Assembly: GCF_014196505.1 (NCBI RefSeq)
Contig: NZ_JACIDW010000010.1
Span: forward strand, 102,861-166,860
DNA from: Rhizobium metallidurans
GTDB taxonomy: Bacteria; Pseudomonadota; Alphaproteobacteria; Rhizobiales; Rhizobiaceae
DNA length: 64,000 nucleotides
Direction: 5' to 3'
Every line of letters begins with the position of its first letter. The stretch's first letter is position 1. Below, piece by piece: positions 53,455 to 63,536 of the stretch. The notes below the pieces were generated by a model that did not search any database, was not told where the DNA came from, and saw only the letters and a program-made list of their open reading frames with translations. The translations under genes and the position numbers were made by a program.

Positions 53455-53892
53455 ATGCCGATTGGACATTTTTCCCCGCCCGGCGCAGCGAATGCGCCGC
53501 CATCCCCGTTTCATGGGGACGAGCAGACCGGTCTTTCCCGGAATTTTTCCCCGCCATCGGCCGCCGAAGCCGTGCGCCGCGTCTGCCGCATCTGCTGCGA
53601 GGTCACCACCGAAATGGTGATGATCGCCGGCCATCCCGTGCAGATGCGCCGGGACCGCCGCCGCACGCTCTGCCACATCAGGCAGATCGCCATGTATGTC
53701 TGCCATGTCGCGCTGCAGATCCCGCTCCACGAGATCGGCCTCGGCTTCGGCCGCGATCGCACCACGGTCGGCCATGCCTGCCATGTGGTCGAGGATCGCC
53801 GCGACGATCCCGCCTATGACGAATTCGTCGCCGCCGTCGAGCGCACCGTCAATTCCATTTTCCGGTCCGGCGAAGGATACGGCCATGAGTAA
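53455..53892 (+). CDS. DnaA-like helix-turn-helix protein
   Basis: The 145-residue product has a Pro/Ser-rich lead to about residue 35, then a helical domain RRVCRICCEVTTEMVMIAGH and LHEIGLGFGRDRTTVGHACHVVED whose last part resembles the DnaA domain IV/HTH box RDHTTV. Similar proteins are annotated in alphaproteobacteria as DnaA-like HTH regulators. AGGAG seven bases before ATG 53455 fixes the start, but this site is inside a palindrome. It overlaps the DUF6456 gene by 8 bp, so the two are translated together. Confidence 0.85.
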   Translation: MPIGHFSPPGAANAPPSPFHGDEQTGLSRNFSPPSAAEAVRRVCRICCEVTTEMVMIAGHPVQMRRDRRRTLCHIRQIAMYVCHVALQIPLHEIGLGFGRDRTTVGHACHVVEDRRDDPAYDEFVAAVERTVNSIFRSGEGYGHE

Positions 53893-54712
53893 ATCCCCAA
53901 AGCCGAAAACGAAGCCGACGCCCTCGCAAAAGCCGATGATGAGACTGCTGAAGCTCTTGATCCGCGGCGAAGCGCGCCGGCATCAGGGCGAGGGGAGCGA
54001 TACCGACATTCTCTTCGCCGACGGAAGCACCGCCGGCTTTCCTTCAACCCTCATCGCCGAAGCACGCGCCTCCGGCCTCGTCGAGGAACAGGGCGAATTG
54101 CTGCGCGCATCCAATCAGGCGCGCGCCTATCTGCGCCGCGCCGCCGCCGAGACGGACGAGGCCTTTCTCACGCAGCACGCGGAGATCGAGACAAGCGCCC
54201 GCGAGGTCGATGGCGTCGTCAGGCGGCTGCGGGTCGACAGGGACGAATCGCCGCTCGCGAGCCTCGAACGGCTGAAGGACCGCGACGGCGCCGCCTTCAT
54301 GCCCGAGGCCGCGATCAAGGCCGGCGAAAGGCTGCACGCCGATTTCACCCGCGCCCAGCTGCAGCCGGGCGTCACCGCCTCCTGGGAGCCGCGCCTGTCG
54401 AGCCGCGCCAGCGGCGGACGCGGCGGCATGGCCGATCTCACCGACAGCGCCGTCGCCGCCCGCCTTGCCGTCAACCGCGCGCTGGAGGCGCTGGGGCCGG
54501 AGCTCTCGGGCGTGGCGCTGGACGTCTGCTGCTTCATGAAGGGGCTGGAGACCGTCGAGCGCGAACGGCAATGGCCGGTGCGCTCGGCCAAGCTGATGCT
54601 GCGCACCGCGCTGCTGGCGCTGTCGCGCCACTACAACCCGCAACCGCCCGCCAGCCGCCCGCGCACGCAGCACTGGGGCGCGCCCGATTACCGGCCGGAG
54701 CTCTGGTCCTGA
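53885..54712 (+). CDS. DUF6456-family protein
   Basis: The 275-residue product has a basic Lys/Pro-rich start, a winged-helix-like first half (MRLLKLLIRGEARRHQG, FPSTLIAEARASGLVEEQ) and a C-terminal domain VALDVCCFMKGLETVERERQ WPVRSAKLMLRTALLAL resembling DUF6456 of Rhizobiales, a probable DNA-binding region. The start ATG 53885 overlaps the end of the DnaA-like HTH gene. They are always likely to act together. The function is unknown. Confidence 0.82.
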   Translation: MSKSPKPKTKPTPSQKPMMRLLKLLIRGEARRHQGEGSDTDILFADGSTAGFPSTLIAEARASGLVEEQGELLRASNQARAYLRRAAAETDEAFLTQHAEIETSAREVDGVVRRLRVDRDESPLASLERLKDRDGAAFMPEAAIKAGERLHADFTRAQLQPGVTASWEPRLSSRASGGRGGMADLTDSAVAARLAVNRALEALGPELSGVALDVCCFMKGLETVERERQWPVRSAKLMLRTALLALSRHYNPQPPASRPRTQHWGAPDYRPELWS

Positions 54713-54740
54713 TTGTCAAAGCTGAAAGGCAAGCTCGCCC

Positions 54741-55163
54741 TTACGCCGCCGCCCGCAGCCGTGCTTCCTCGCGGATGCGGTTGACCATCGAGCGCAGCCC
54801 GTTGGAGCGCTGCGCCGACAGGTTTTCGACCAGTCCCATCCTGCCGAACACCTCGAAGGCGTCGAGTGCCGCGATCTCCGAAGCGGTCTTGCCGGAATAG
54901 GTGGCGAGCACGATGGCCACCAGCCCGCGCACGATATGCGCGTCGGAATCGCCCTCGAAGGTCATCACGGGATTGTCGCCGTCGTCGGATGCATGCGTCA
55001 CCAGCCACACCTGGCTGGCGCAGCCCATGACCTTGTTCGACGAGGTCTTCTTGTCGTCCGAAAGATCAGGCAGCGCCTTGCCGAGTTCGATCACGTAGCG
55101 ATAGCGATCTTCCCAGTCGTCCAGGAAGGTGAAATCGTCGATGATCTGATCGAGGGACGTCAT
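54741..55163 (-). CDS. sufE: SufE-family sulfur acceptor protein
   Basis: The 140-residue protein takes sulfur from the cysteine desulfurase SufS for iron-sulfur cluster assembly. Cys48 in NKVMGCASQVWL is the sulfur-accepting residue, and LDQIIDDFTFLDDWEDRYRY opens the domain. AAAGG lies eight bases before ATG 55163. No other suf gene is near, which is usual for lone SufE copies. It converges with the DUF6456 gene. Confidence 0.94.
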   Translation of the reverse strand: MTSLDQIIDDFTFLDDWEDRYRYVIELGKALPDLSDDKKTSSNKVMGCASQVWLVTHASDDGDNPVMTFEGDSDAHIVRGLVAIVLATYSGKTASEIAALDAFEVFGRMGLVENLSAQRSNGLRSMVNRIREEARLRAAA

Positions 55164-55223
55164 GCGAATGGCCTTTCGTTGTCTCCCGCTCATATAGGCG
55201 ATGGGCCGCTGGATTTGAACCAT

Positions 55224-55262
55224 TAAAAAGAAACGCCGCGAAGGATGGGCATCCTCGCGGCG
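55224..55262 (-). terminator. Rho-independent terminator of the DUF5330 gene
   Basis: On the minus strand CGCCGCGAGGATG and (C)ATCCTTCGCGGCG pair with one mismatch, followed by TTTCTTTTT. It lies 105 bp beyond the DUF5330 stop codon. Confidence 0.88.
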
Positions 55263-55367
55263 CAGCAAAATGCTGAAGAATAAACAGGGCAGGCACGTCA
55301 GGCACAGGGCGGGGCCATCTGGCCGTCGCCGGTGCAAGCTTGGGATGCGGCGTTGGCCGCGAATTCG

Positions 55368-55877
55368 TCAGATGGCCGGGCGCGGCGTCGGCAGCGGAAT
55401 GGCGCCGGTCGTCACGCGGTCGGTCGCCACCTGGGCGGTCGGGCCGTCCTCGCCGTCGTCGACGGGCGGGCGGTAGGGCATCGGCTGGTTCAGCGCCACG
55501 GTCGGGTTGTCGCGCAGCTGCTGGCCGGCCACCGCGCTCTGGGCGGCCGATGGCGCCAGGCCGACGGAAGGCGTTGCGGCCGTTGCGTCGGTCTTGCCGC
55601 CGCCGAATTTGTCGTCGAGCAGTTCGAAGGCGACGAGGGCGCCGGTGCGGGCGCGCTGGCCGAGTGCCGCCATCGTTTCGGCGCCCTTGGCGCAGACCTC
55701 GGGCTTTTCGCCGCACAGGCCGCTCAGATAGTCATAGGCGCCCGTCGCCGCGACGAAGGCGTCGGAGATCTGCAATGTCGATCCGGCTCCGCTGTTCGCC
55801 GGGCGCTCGCCGTTGAAGAACGACAGGGCGACGAAGAGAAGCCCGAGCCATACAGATGATTTGATCAGAAACCACAT
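55368..55877 (-). CDS. DUF5330-family membrane protein
   Basis: The 169-residue product has one N-terminal membrane segment (IKSSVWLGLLFVALSFF), a short domain with two cysteines (YLSGLCGEKPEVCAKG) and a Pro/Thr-rich C-terminal tail ending PTPRPAI. It matches DUF5330, found in Rhizobiales, with no known function. The most likely site is the inner membrane with the rest in the periplasm. ATG 55877 follows GGATGG. The 453-bp gap upstream (55878-56330) is AT-richer and holds three isolated TTAA motifs and no gene. Confidence 0.82.
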   Translation of the reverse strand: MWFLIKSSVWLGLLFVALSFFNGERPANSGAGSTLQISDAFVAATGAYDYLSGLCGEKPEVCAKGAETMAALGQRARTGALVAFELLDDKFGGGKTDATAATPSVGLAPSAAQSAVAGQQLRDNPTVALNQPMPYRPPVDDGEDGPTAQVATDRVTTGAIPLPTPRPAI

Positions 55878-56330
55878 AGTCTTTGCCCATCCTGTTTTCC
55901 CGCTCGGTCTTGGCGCCGAATCAGGTCCGTTTTCCGGTGTGCTTTCACCCTAGCTAAAACTTGCGAATGCCGGTTTTCGAAACTCGGTGGCATTTGCGTC
56001 GAATTTAGTTCAAATTTTAATCGAAACCGCGTCCGGCGCATTTCCGTCGAATTGTAGCCATTGCCGTTAAGCATGCCACAGTCTGCCTCCTGTAATTGCA
56101 GGCTTTCAGAGCAAGGCCTTTGCCACAAGCGTTAACAACTTGCCGAAATATGAGCGAAATCCGTCGCTTACTCGCTGTTAACCGTAAAAAACAAAGGGCC
56201 CTTACGATGGTCCAAAATGGGACTTTTCGCGCTTTGCGGCTGTGGAGCGGCCGTTTCCCTTATTCTTTCCTTAAGCGCCCGGGGCCTATTCTTAGGGCTT
56301 AGTGAAGAGCCTTTTCAGGGCGGGTATTGC

Positions 56331-57840
<1,510 letters not shown>

Positions 57841-57869
<29 letters not shown>

Positions 57870-58980
57870 GGGAAAGAGGGGCAGGCAGAAGCCGAGCCTT
57901 CTTCTCACTGGGGCTGCCGCCGTTGGCGGTCTGGGGCTGCAGGGCGTGGGCCTGATCGGCGGCGTCGTCGGCCGCAATCCGTCCATCACCGGCGGCACCG
58001 TCGCCTTTCTGGTGATCTTCTCCTTCGTGGCCGCCAACGCGCTGTGGTATCAGCCGGGCACCCATCCGCGCCCGCTGCTGCGCACGCGCGACGCCCTGTT
58101 TCCGAGCGCGCTCATCGGCCGCCAGCAGGCCGAGGAACACACCGGCCAGGTCACCACCTTCAAGATCGAGCGCGAAGGCGACAACAACGGCGACGTCGCG
58201 ACCACCAACACCGTGCCGCCGGCGACGGCCGCCGGCCAGCCCGCGAACCAGCTGGTCATGGATATCCAGGCCGAGCTCGTCCGCCGCGGCCTCTATAACG
58301 GCGCGCCCGATGGCGTCATCGGTCCGCGCACCAGCGCCGCCATCCTGTTCTTCGAGGAAACCGTCGGCATGCCGCAGCGCGGCGACGCCACGCCCGAGCT
58401 GCTGGCCGCGCTCAGAACCGATGCCATCGGCCCCTCGGCCATCCCGGCCGAACGCCCGCGCGAGGATGTCTCCGCCGAGGCGCTTGCCGAAGACCCCGTG
58501 GCCGCCGCCATCCGCAGCGCCGAGAGGTCGATGAAGACCGCGCCGACCCCGACGCCCGCGAGCCACGCTTCCGCGAGCCAGACGCCCGTAAGCCAGACGC
58601 CTGTGGGCCAGGCGCCCGTAAACCAGACGCCTGTGGGCCAGGTACCGGTGCGCCAGGTTTCCGTCCAGAAGATCTCGGCCCAGAAGATCCCGGCCCAGAA
58701 GGTCTCGACCCAGCCGATCCCGGCCCAGCAGGCCTCCGTCGCCCGCGCCGCCGCGACCCCCTCGACCGCGCCGTCGCAAACGCTCAACAGCGTCGACATG
58801 GTGCTGAAGATCCAGCAGGGCCTGTCCAACATGGCCTACACCAATGTCGGCGTCGATGGCGTCGTCGGCGAACAGACCCGCGTCGCCATCCGCCGCTTCC
58901 AGAAGCACTACAATCTTCCTGAGAACGGCGAGCCCAGCGAAGCGGTGCTGAAGAAGCTGCGGGATATCGGCGCGCTCTGA
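57841..58980 (+). CDS. Membrane protein with two peptidoglycan-binding domains
   Basis: The 379-residue product has a basic cytoplasmic lead, one or two membrane helices (residues about 20-68), then two PG_binding_1 domains (about 138-192 and 317-377), the second containing YTNVGVDGVVGEQTRVAIRR. They are linked by eleven five-residue repeats of xQxPV type (residues 246-300). It overlaps the kinase gene by 29 bp, so they are co-translated and may form one signalling unit that senses the cell wall. No catalytic domain is present. Confidence 0.88.
58576..58740 (+). repeat. Eleven in-frame 15-bp repeats in the peptidoglycan-binding gene
   Basis: These 165 bp encode SQTPV, SQTPV, GQAPV, NQTPV, GQVPV, RQVSV, QKISA, QKIPA, QKVST, QPIPA and QQASV. 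The first five are closely alike, the last six more degenerate. Every repeat keeps the frame, so copy-number change would only alter linker length. Confidence 0.85.
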
Positions 58981-59038
58981 GCGCACGACAGGCCGCGATC
59001 GCGTTGCGGCCGCCCCTCCGCCGGTTTATACCGCCTGC

Positions 59039-59395
59039 ATGAGACTCCGCACCGACATCTTCGTATCCGCGCTTTTGCGCCGCGTCTTCGCCAGGGGCGA
59101 TTTCGCCGCCGTCGAGAAGAAGGGGGCCGACGAGGCCGGGGCGATCTTCATCCGCCAGCATTTTCGCGATGGCTCCGAGACACTCTACGGCCCGGCGCCG
59201 CAAAGCTTCTTCGACGAGGAAGACAGCGGCGAACGGCTGTTCGAGATCAGGCTCGAGCGCAAGGATGCCGACGAGGTGAGGACGATGCTGGAGCGGGAGC
59301 GCAGGTTCGATCACGATCTCTGGATCGTCGAGCTCGAGGCCGATGACGTCGCCGATATCGTGCCGCTGGCGCGCGAGCGCGACGACCGGCTCTAA
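59039..59395 (+). CDS. DUF1491-family protein
   Basis: The 118-residue product opens MRLRTDIFVSALLRRVFARG and contains GAIFIRQHFRDG and DLWIVELEADD, the pattern of DUF1491, a small alphaproteobacterial family without known function. It is probably cytoplasmic. Its start is 58 bp after the peptidoglycan-binding protein gene, on the same strand, and it may belong to the same operon. The start ATG 59039 lacks a strong ribosome-binding site. Confidence 0.85.
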   Translation: MRLRTDIFVSALLRRVFARGDFAAVEKKGADEAGAIFIRQHFRDGSETLYGPAPQSFFDEEDSGERLFEIRLERKDADEVRTMLERERRFDHDLWIVELEADDVADIVPLARERDDRL

Positions 59396-59401
59396 TTCGG
59401 A

Positions 59402-60709
59402 TCAGCGCGAACGCCCGACGAGGCGCATGGCGCGCGGCGGCGGCTGGTGAACGGCGCGGCTATGCGCGGTCTTCACCGGCGCGGCGGGCGCCTGTTCCGG
59501 CAGGTAGGTATAGCTGTCGGCCCGGCGCCATGCCTCGACGCGCTCGCGGCACTCTTCCGGATCAAGCGCATCGAGCACCATCCAGGCGCGGGTCACGCTG
59601 TGCTGCGCTTCCGCCAGGTGCGGATAAAGTTTCTCCAGCACGAAGACGGCGTCCGGGAAATCCATGCCGATGCTGGTCAGCGTCGTCGCCATCTGCTGGC
59701 CCGACGTGTCGAGCATGATGCGCTCCGAGAGCCATCTGCTGGCCGACAGCGTGTCGGCCAGCGCGGTGGCGAAGGCGACCGCCTCGCGGCCACGGGCAAA
59801 GCGCACCAGGAGCGCCGATTGCAGCGTCGACAATGTGCGTATGCCCAGCCGGTCGTTGTCGTCGCGTCCGAGATGACGCGCCAGACCGCGCAGCGTATCG
59901 CGAACCTCTTCCTCGCGTCCGCCATCGCTCGCGGGTGTCTCGGCCGGCGACGAAGGGGCAGGGGACGCCGTCGGCTGAACGCTTCGCTCTTCGGCCGCAA
60001 CGGCTGGCGCTTCGGCGGTGGGTGCCGGCTCGACCGCAACAACGGCGATCGTCTCGACAACCTGGACCTTGGCGTCGGCTTCGACGGTTAGGGTCCGCAC
60101 CTCGATGGCCAAGGGCTCAGCGGCAATGACGGATACGGTCTCGCTGGCCACGGGGCCAATCTCGGCCACCACGGAGGGGGGCTCGACAGCCTCGGCGACC
60201 GGTGCGGTGGACTTGATGGTCGCGGTCTCAGCGACGACCGGTGTCGCTTCCCCGGCGATCGGGGCGGCGAATGGCATCGCGGCGCCGGCCAGCGCTTCGG
60301 CGACCTCGGCCTTGTCGATGGCGGGCGTGGGTTCGACCGTGTCCACCTGGCGCTTCCGCGTCGCATGCCTGAGCCCGACCAGCACGTCGATCACCCGTGG
60401 CGACAGCGCGTCGCGGCTGACGATGGCACGCATATGCTCGACGCCCTGCATGCGGGCGACCGCGATCAGCGTATCGTCGTCGATGGCGGGCGAGGAGATG
60501 AGAAAGGGCGCGGAAATCGAAATCGGCTGGCAGCCGATGAACAGCGCGACGGCCTGCGGAATTGTGGCGCATTGCGAGAGTGCTGCGACGGCCTGGCGCT
60601 TGGCGTCATCGGAGGAGGCGACGAAGAGAGGGCTGAACAATTCGGCGAACTGGCGAAGCTCCGATCGGGTCGGCGGCTGCAATCCCTCGAAACTGCTCAC
60701 TGTCGCCAT
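59402..60709 (-). CDS. DUF2336-family protein
   Basis: The 435-residue product has an N-terminal helical region (about 1-125, with PTRSELRQFAELFSPLF and helical repeats), a low-complexity Val/Ala/Glu/Pro linker (about 130-290) and a C-terminal helical domain matching DUF2336 ends. The family is largely restricted to alphaproteobacteria and has no established role. There is no signal peptide. ATG 60709 follows AAGGA at a long spacing. It is convergent with DUF1491, 7 bp apart. Confidence 0.82.
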   Translation of the reverse strand: MATVSSFEGLQPPTRSELRQFAELFSPLFVASSDDAKRQAVAALSQCATIPQAVALFIGCQPISISAPFLISSPAIDDDTLIAVARMQGVEHMRAIVSRDALSPRVIDVLVGLRHATRKRQVDTVEPTPAIDKAEVAEALAGAAMPFAAPIAGEATPVVAETATIKSTAPVAEAVEPPSVVAEIGPVASETVSVIAAEPLAIEVRTLTVEADAKVQVVETIAVVAVEPAPTAEAPAVAAEERSVQPTASPAPSSPAETPASDGGREEEVRDTLRGLARHLGRDDNDRLGIRTLSTLQSALLVRFARGREAVAFATALADTLSASRWLSERIMLDTSGQQMATTLTSIGMDFPDAVFVLEKLYPHLAEAQHSVTRAWMVLDALDPEECRERVEAWRRADSYTYLPEQAPAAPVKTAHSRAVHQPPPRAMRLVGRSR

Positions 60710-60995
60710 GAGAACCACGTCCTTCTTCCGGCTCGCGGAGGGGGCCTCTAGGTCTCGAAACCGGTCACGCACAAAACACACCCTGAACACGCTAGAGGGA
60801 TGCCGCTGGCCTGGACGCGAAGACGCCTCTACCACATACGGGATATGAACAAATCCTACAGGGACACGGTTAACCGTTGCTGAAGATTTGCCGCGAACCG
60901 TCCCGAAATGGTGCCATGCGGCATCCTCCGCCGGCAGCGGTTCGAGGCGCTCCGGTGGCGTGTCTCATGCCCGTCATGCGGGCATCATGGATGGA

Positions 60996-61202
60996 TTAAA
61001 GCGCCCGGTGTCCGCGCAGCGCCGAGAGCAGCCTGTCGGCGTCGTCATAGCCGGACTGGTAGAGATCGAGCGCCGTGGAGGCGGCGACCTGAGCCTTCGA
61101 ACTCTTGATATCGATCCGCTTTTCCGCGCACCAGGCATCGAGCGCATGGCGCATGATATCGAGATCCTCAGGCGAAAATGTCGGCCCAATCAACAGAGAC
61201 AT
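60996..61202 (-). CDS. Small conserved hypothetical protein, 68 residues
   Basis: The product MSLLIGPTFSPEDLDIMRHA then forms a single helical unit with one cysteine (DAWCAEKRIDI), ending LLSALRGHRAL. It is similar in style to short rhizobial proteins of unknown function. GGTGGG lies before ATG 61202; a GTG at 61214 is an alternative. No operon partner is evident, and the 293-bp stretch to DUF2336 has no other gene. Confidence 0.68.
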   Translation of the reverse strand: MSLLIGPTFSPEDLDIMRHALDAWCAEKRIDIKSSKAQVAASTALDLYQSGYDDADRLLSALRGHRAL

Positions 61203-61514
61203 CTGTCTGCCCACCCTGGTTAACCGTCAGACCCAGTCCCCGGACCAAGTCCAGGGGCGACCGCGTTTTGCCCTCGGCCGACAAGGCGACATTAGCGGCA
61301 TCTCGGCGAACTGCAATTAATATTTTTGTGATGCAAATATGCAACATCGCTCGTGGCGACGCCGGCATTCGGCGCGCCAGCGCTAACTATATGATTCGAT
61401 GCTAAAATTTGTGGCCGGACAGAACGGCGAATCTTTCCGATTGGTCGTGCAACCAAACGGCGGGCCCCCGCGTTTTAATGGATATCCGGATCGCGAGGAA
61501 ATCCCGGCCAGAAA

Positions 61515-61530
61515 TTAATATTCTGTTAAC
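61515..61530. promoter_or_regulatory. Candidate CtrA-binding site
   Basis: TTAATATTCTGTTAAC matches TTAA-N7-TTAAC exactly. It lies about 200 bp before the small plus-strand gene at 61733. The 61203-61732 stretch (530 bp) is otherwise AT-rich near 61310-61430, with no gene seen. Confidence 0.5.
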
Positions 61531-61732
61531 CACCATCTGTCTCAATTCGGGAAGCAGGACGCGCCCGACGACCGGGCGACATCGATACGCATCACGGTAT
61601 TGTTCACGATATGCCGTGAGAAAGGCGCGAATGACCCGATGCCGGTTGGTCCGGCCAAGGGGCGCCGGTCCGCGCAGGCGGGCAGGGTGAGATCTGAGCT
61701 TCATCCGTCTCGGGCAGTGCAGGGAGACGACA

Positions 61733-61921
61733 ATGGCAATAGTCATCGCATTGGCTGATCGTCTATCTCGGACGGCAGGCCGCAAGGAGAGATCGTCCGG
61801 CGTGGAAGGATTGCCCGCCGAGGCGCAGATACTGCTTTACACGGGCGTGCGCTACGAACGCCTCGCCGACCCCGTCAAGCCGGTGGCCGTCGGCAGCGCC
61901 TCGCGCACGAAGCGCAAGTAG
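61733..61921 (+). CDS. Small basic protein, 62 residues
   Basis: The product MAIVIALADRLSRTAGRKER ends in a lysine/arginine-rich SASRTKRK. Nothing is recognised. GGGAG six bases before ATG 61733 supports a real start. A CtrA-type box lies about 200 bp upstream. The codon usage is like neighbours, but at this length the call is modest. Confidence 0.5.
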   Translation: MAIVIALADRLSRTAGRKERSSGVEGLPAEAQILLYTGVRYERLADPVKPVAVGSASRTKRK

Positions 61922-61980
61922 CCGCGATCGGCTACCCGGTTCGTCTACCCGCTTTGTCGGTTCTATTGGCAAGCGCGCCC

Positions 61981-62532
61981 CTAGTTGGAGGGGGCGAACT
62001 CCTGGCAGCTGGCTTCCGACAGGAAGCTCTTGGCGGCGTCTTCGAAACTGGCCTGCGGCGCCAGTGTCCTGAGCACCGCATATCCGCCCGACCGCGTGGT
62101 TTCGACGAGGATCGTTCGTTGCAGTTCCTGCGGCAGCGACTTGCGCAATTCGGTGAGCTGGATCGGGCTGCCGATCAGGATATCCACCGCGCCGCCGACC
62201 GACGTCCGGTCGTTCATGCTGAAAATCTCGTTCGAGGCGTCGTCGAACAGCGCGACCGACCAGAACGGCACGTTGCCCCTGGCGGTGAACCGCACCGGGC
62301 TCTCCTCGATATCGAACGAACACACCGCCGTGCGCACGAAGGGATCGTTGTTGGAAAGCCCCGCCGTGTCCGCGCTGGGGCCGAGCAGGTAGAAGGTTTC
62401 GAGATCGCCTTCCAGGGCGACGCGCGTTGCCGCGTCCTTGCCGGTGAAATGCGGCAGCGACAGGATGATGACGAGATGAAGCAGCGCCGCCCCGAAGAGC
62501 CCGGCCAGAAGCGCGAACAGGACCCTAAGCAT
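61981..62532 (-). CDS. DUF1254-type exported membrane protein
   Basis: The 183-residue product has one N-terminal membrane helix (VLFALLAGLFGAALLHLVIILSL) and a mature part with WSVALFDDASNEIFSMND and LVETTRSGGYAVLRTLA resembling the DUF1254 half of DUF1254/DUF1214 proteins. In many bacteria the two domains form one polypeptide; here they are two genes overlapping by 8 bp. Its ATG at 62532 overlaps the stop of the DUF1214-type gene. The function is unknown; the location is periplasmic-facing. Confidence 0.75.
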   Translation of the reverse strand: MLRVLFALLAGLFGAALLHLVIILSLPHFTGKDAATRVALEGDLETFYLLGPSADTAGLSNNDPFVRTAVCSFDIEESPVRFTARGNVPFWSVALFDDASNEIFSMNDRTSVGGAVDILIGSPIQLTELRKSLPQELQRTILVETTRSGGYAVLRTLAPQASFEDAAKSFLSEASCQEFAPSN

Positions 62533-63112
62533 TGCCGCACCCTGTCTTTTCGAGCTTCGGCATCGCAAGGTCGATGACGCCTGAACTGCCGGCCGTCGGC
62601 GTGTCGAACAGCGTCAGCACCAGTTGAAAGCTGCCGGCGGCGGGAAGCGCCAGCCAGTTGTTCGGCCGGGCGCGGGTCGAGATATCGATGACGAAGCTGC
62701 TGTCGGGCTGGCGCAGCACCGTCCACGAGTTGAGCGCCCCCGGAAGCCCCGGCTGCAGCGAAGCCGGATTGCCCGAATTATCCGATGTGAACAGCGTCCA
62801 GATCCTGGCCGGCGGCGTCTGCCCCGTGATCCTGTAGCTGCATCCCGCCTCCAGCCGGTTGCCGGCGTCATCCACCTTCGCGGTGAACATCAGCCCCTCG
62901 GCCGAGCCATAAAGCAGCCGCCCGGCGCGTGCCCGGTGCGATTTGGCGTAAGGATCGGCATTCTCGGTCTGCAACTCCGGAAAGGCCTCCCAGGCGCCGA
63001 GCTTGATGGCGCCGAAACCGGAGGTCGCATTCAGCGCGTAAAGCGAAATCAGAATCCCGCCGCCGAAGGCGATTATCAGCGTCATCGCGATAAAGAGAGG
63101 AAATCGAAACAC
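62525..63112 (-). CDS. DUF1214-type exported membrane protein
   Basis: The 195-residue product has one N-terminal membrane helix (FIAMTLIIAFGGGILISLYAL) and a mature domain with ADPYAKSHRARAGRLLYG, CSYRITGQTPPARIWTLFTSD and LVLTLFDTPT, the pattern of DUF1214 domains. It is the first gene of a two-gene unit with the DUF1254-type protein. The paired domains likely form a complex at the outer face of the inner membrane. The function is unknown. The start ATG 63112 is taken as the only one in front of the helix. Confidence 0.78.
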   Translation of the reverse strand: MFRFPLFIAMTLIIAFGGGILISLYALNATSGFGAIKLGAWEAFPELQTENADPYAKSHRARAGRLLYGSAEGLMFTAKVDDAGNRLEAGCSYRITGQTPPARIWTLFTSDNSGNPASLQPGLPGALNSWTVLRQPDSSFVIDISTRARPNNWLALPAAGSFQLVLTLFDTPTAGSSGVIDLAMPKLEKTGCGNA

Positions 63113-63197
63113 CGGTCGCCCTTGATAGCCAAATCAGTTGAAAGGGTTACCACTGATTCTGGCCGGGCGGAATGGCGGAGGGGGAAAAGGGGGTGGT

Positions 63198-63228
63198 TTG
63201 ACAGCGTAACGCATGGCGTTATATAACG
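63198..63228 (+). promoter_or_regulatory. Promoter and operator of the higBA operon
   Basis: TTGACA at 63198-63203 and TATAAC at 63222-63227 are separated by 18 bp, a normal sigma-70 promoter. The palindrome CGTTATATAACG at 63217-63228 overlaps the -10, and CGTAACG lies between, so binding of HigA there would block transcription. Confidence 0.7.
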
Positions 63229-63251
63229 TATCGCGTCATGATGGGTCGCCG

Positions 63252-63536
63252 ATGATCACCAGCTTCGCGAATGCCGAAACCGAAAAGATATGGAACGGCG
63301 TCCGCAGCCGCAAGCTGCCCTCGGACATCCAGGCCGTCGCGCTCCGAAAGCTGCGCCTGCTTAACCAGGCGCGGTCCGTGGACGATCTGCGTAATCCACC
63401 CGGCAATCGGCTGGAAGCCCTGAAGGGAAACCGCCGGGGTCAGCATTCGATCCGTATCAACGACCAGTGGCGTGTGTGTTTCATTTGGCATGAAGGATGG
63501 GCAAGCGATGTCGAAATCGTCGACTACCACGACTGA
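63252..63536 (+). CDS. higB: HigB-type toxin
   Basis: The 94-residue product has the HigB/RelE fold: EKIWNGVRSRKLPSDIQAVA, ALRKLRLLNQARSVDDLRNP, and the C-terminal INDQWRVCFIWHEGWASDVE IVDYHD with the expected basic and aromatic residues. HigB toxins cleave mRNA on the ribosome. ATG 63252 is chosen because the first residues MITSFANAETEKIW are the usual opening. It precedes and overlaps the antitoxin gene by 29 bp, the usual higBA order. Confidence 0.92.
   Translation: MITSFANAETEKIWNGVRSRKLPSDIQAVALRKLRLLNQARSVDDLRNPPGNRLEALKGNRRGQHSIRINDQWRVCFIWHEGWASDVEIVDYHD

Noticed and set aside
58576..58740. Tandem repeat as a regulatory or CRISPR array
   Set aside because: It is inside a gene, keeps the reading frame and codes for a regular linker.
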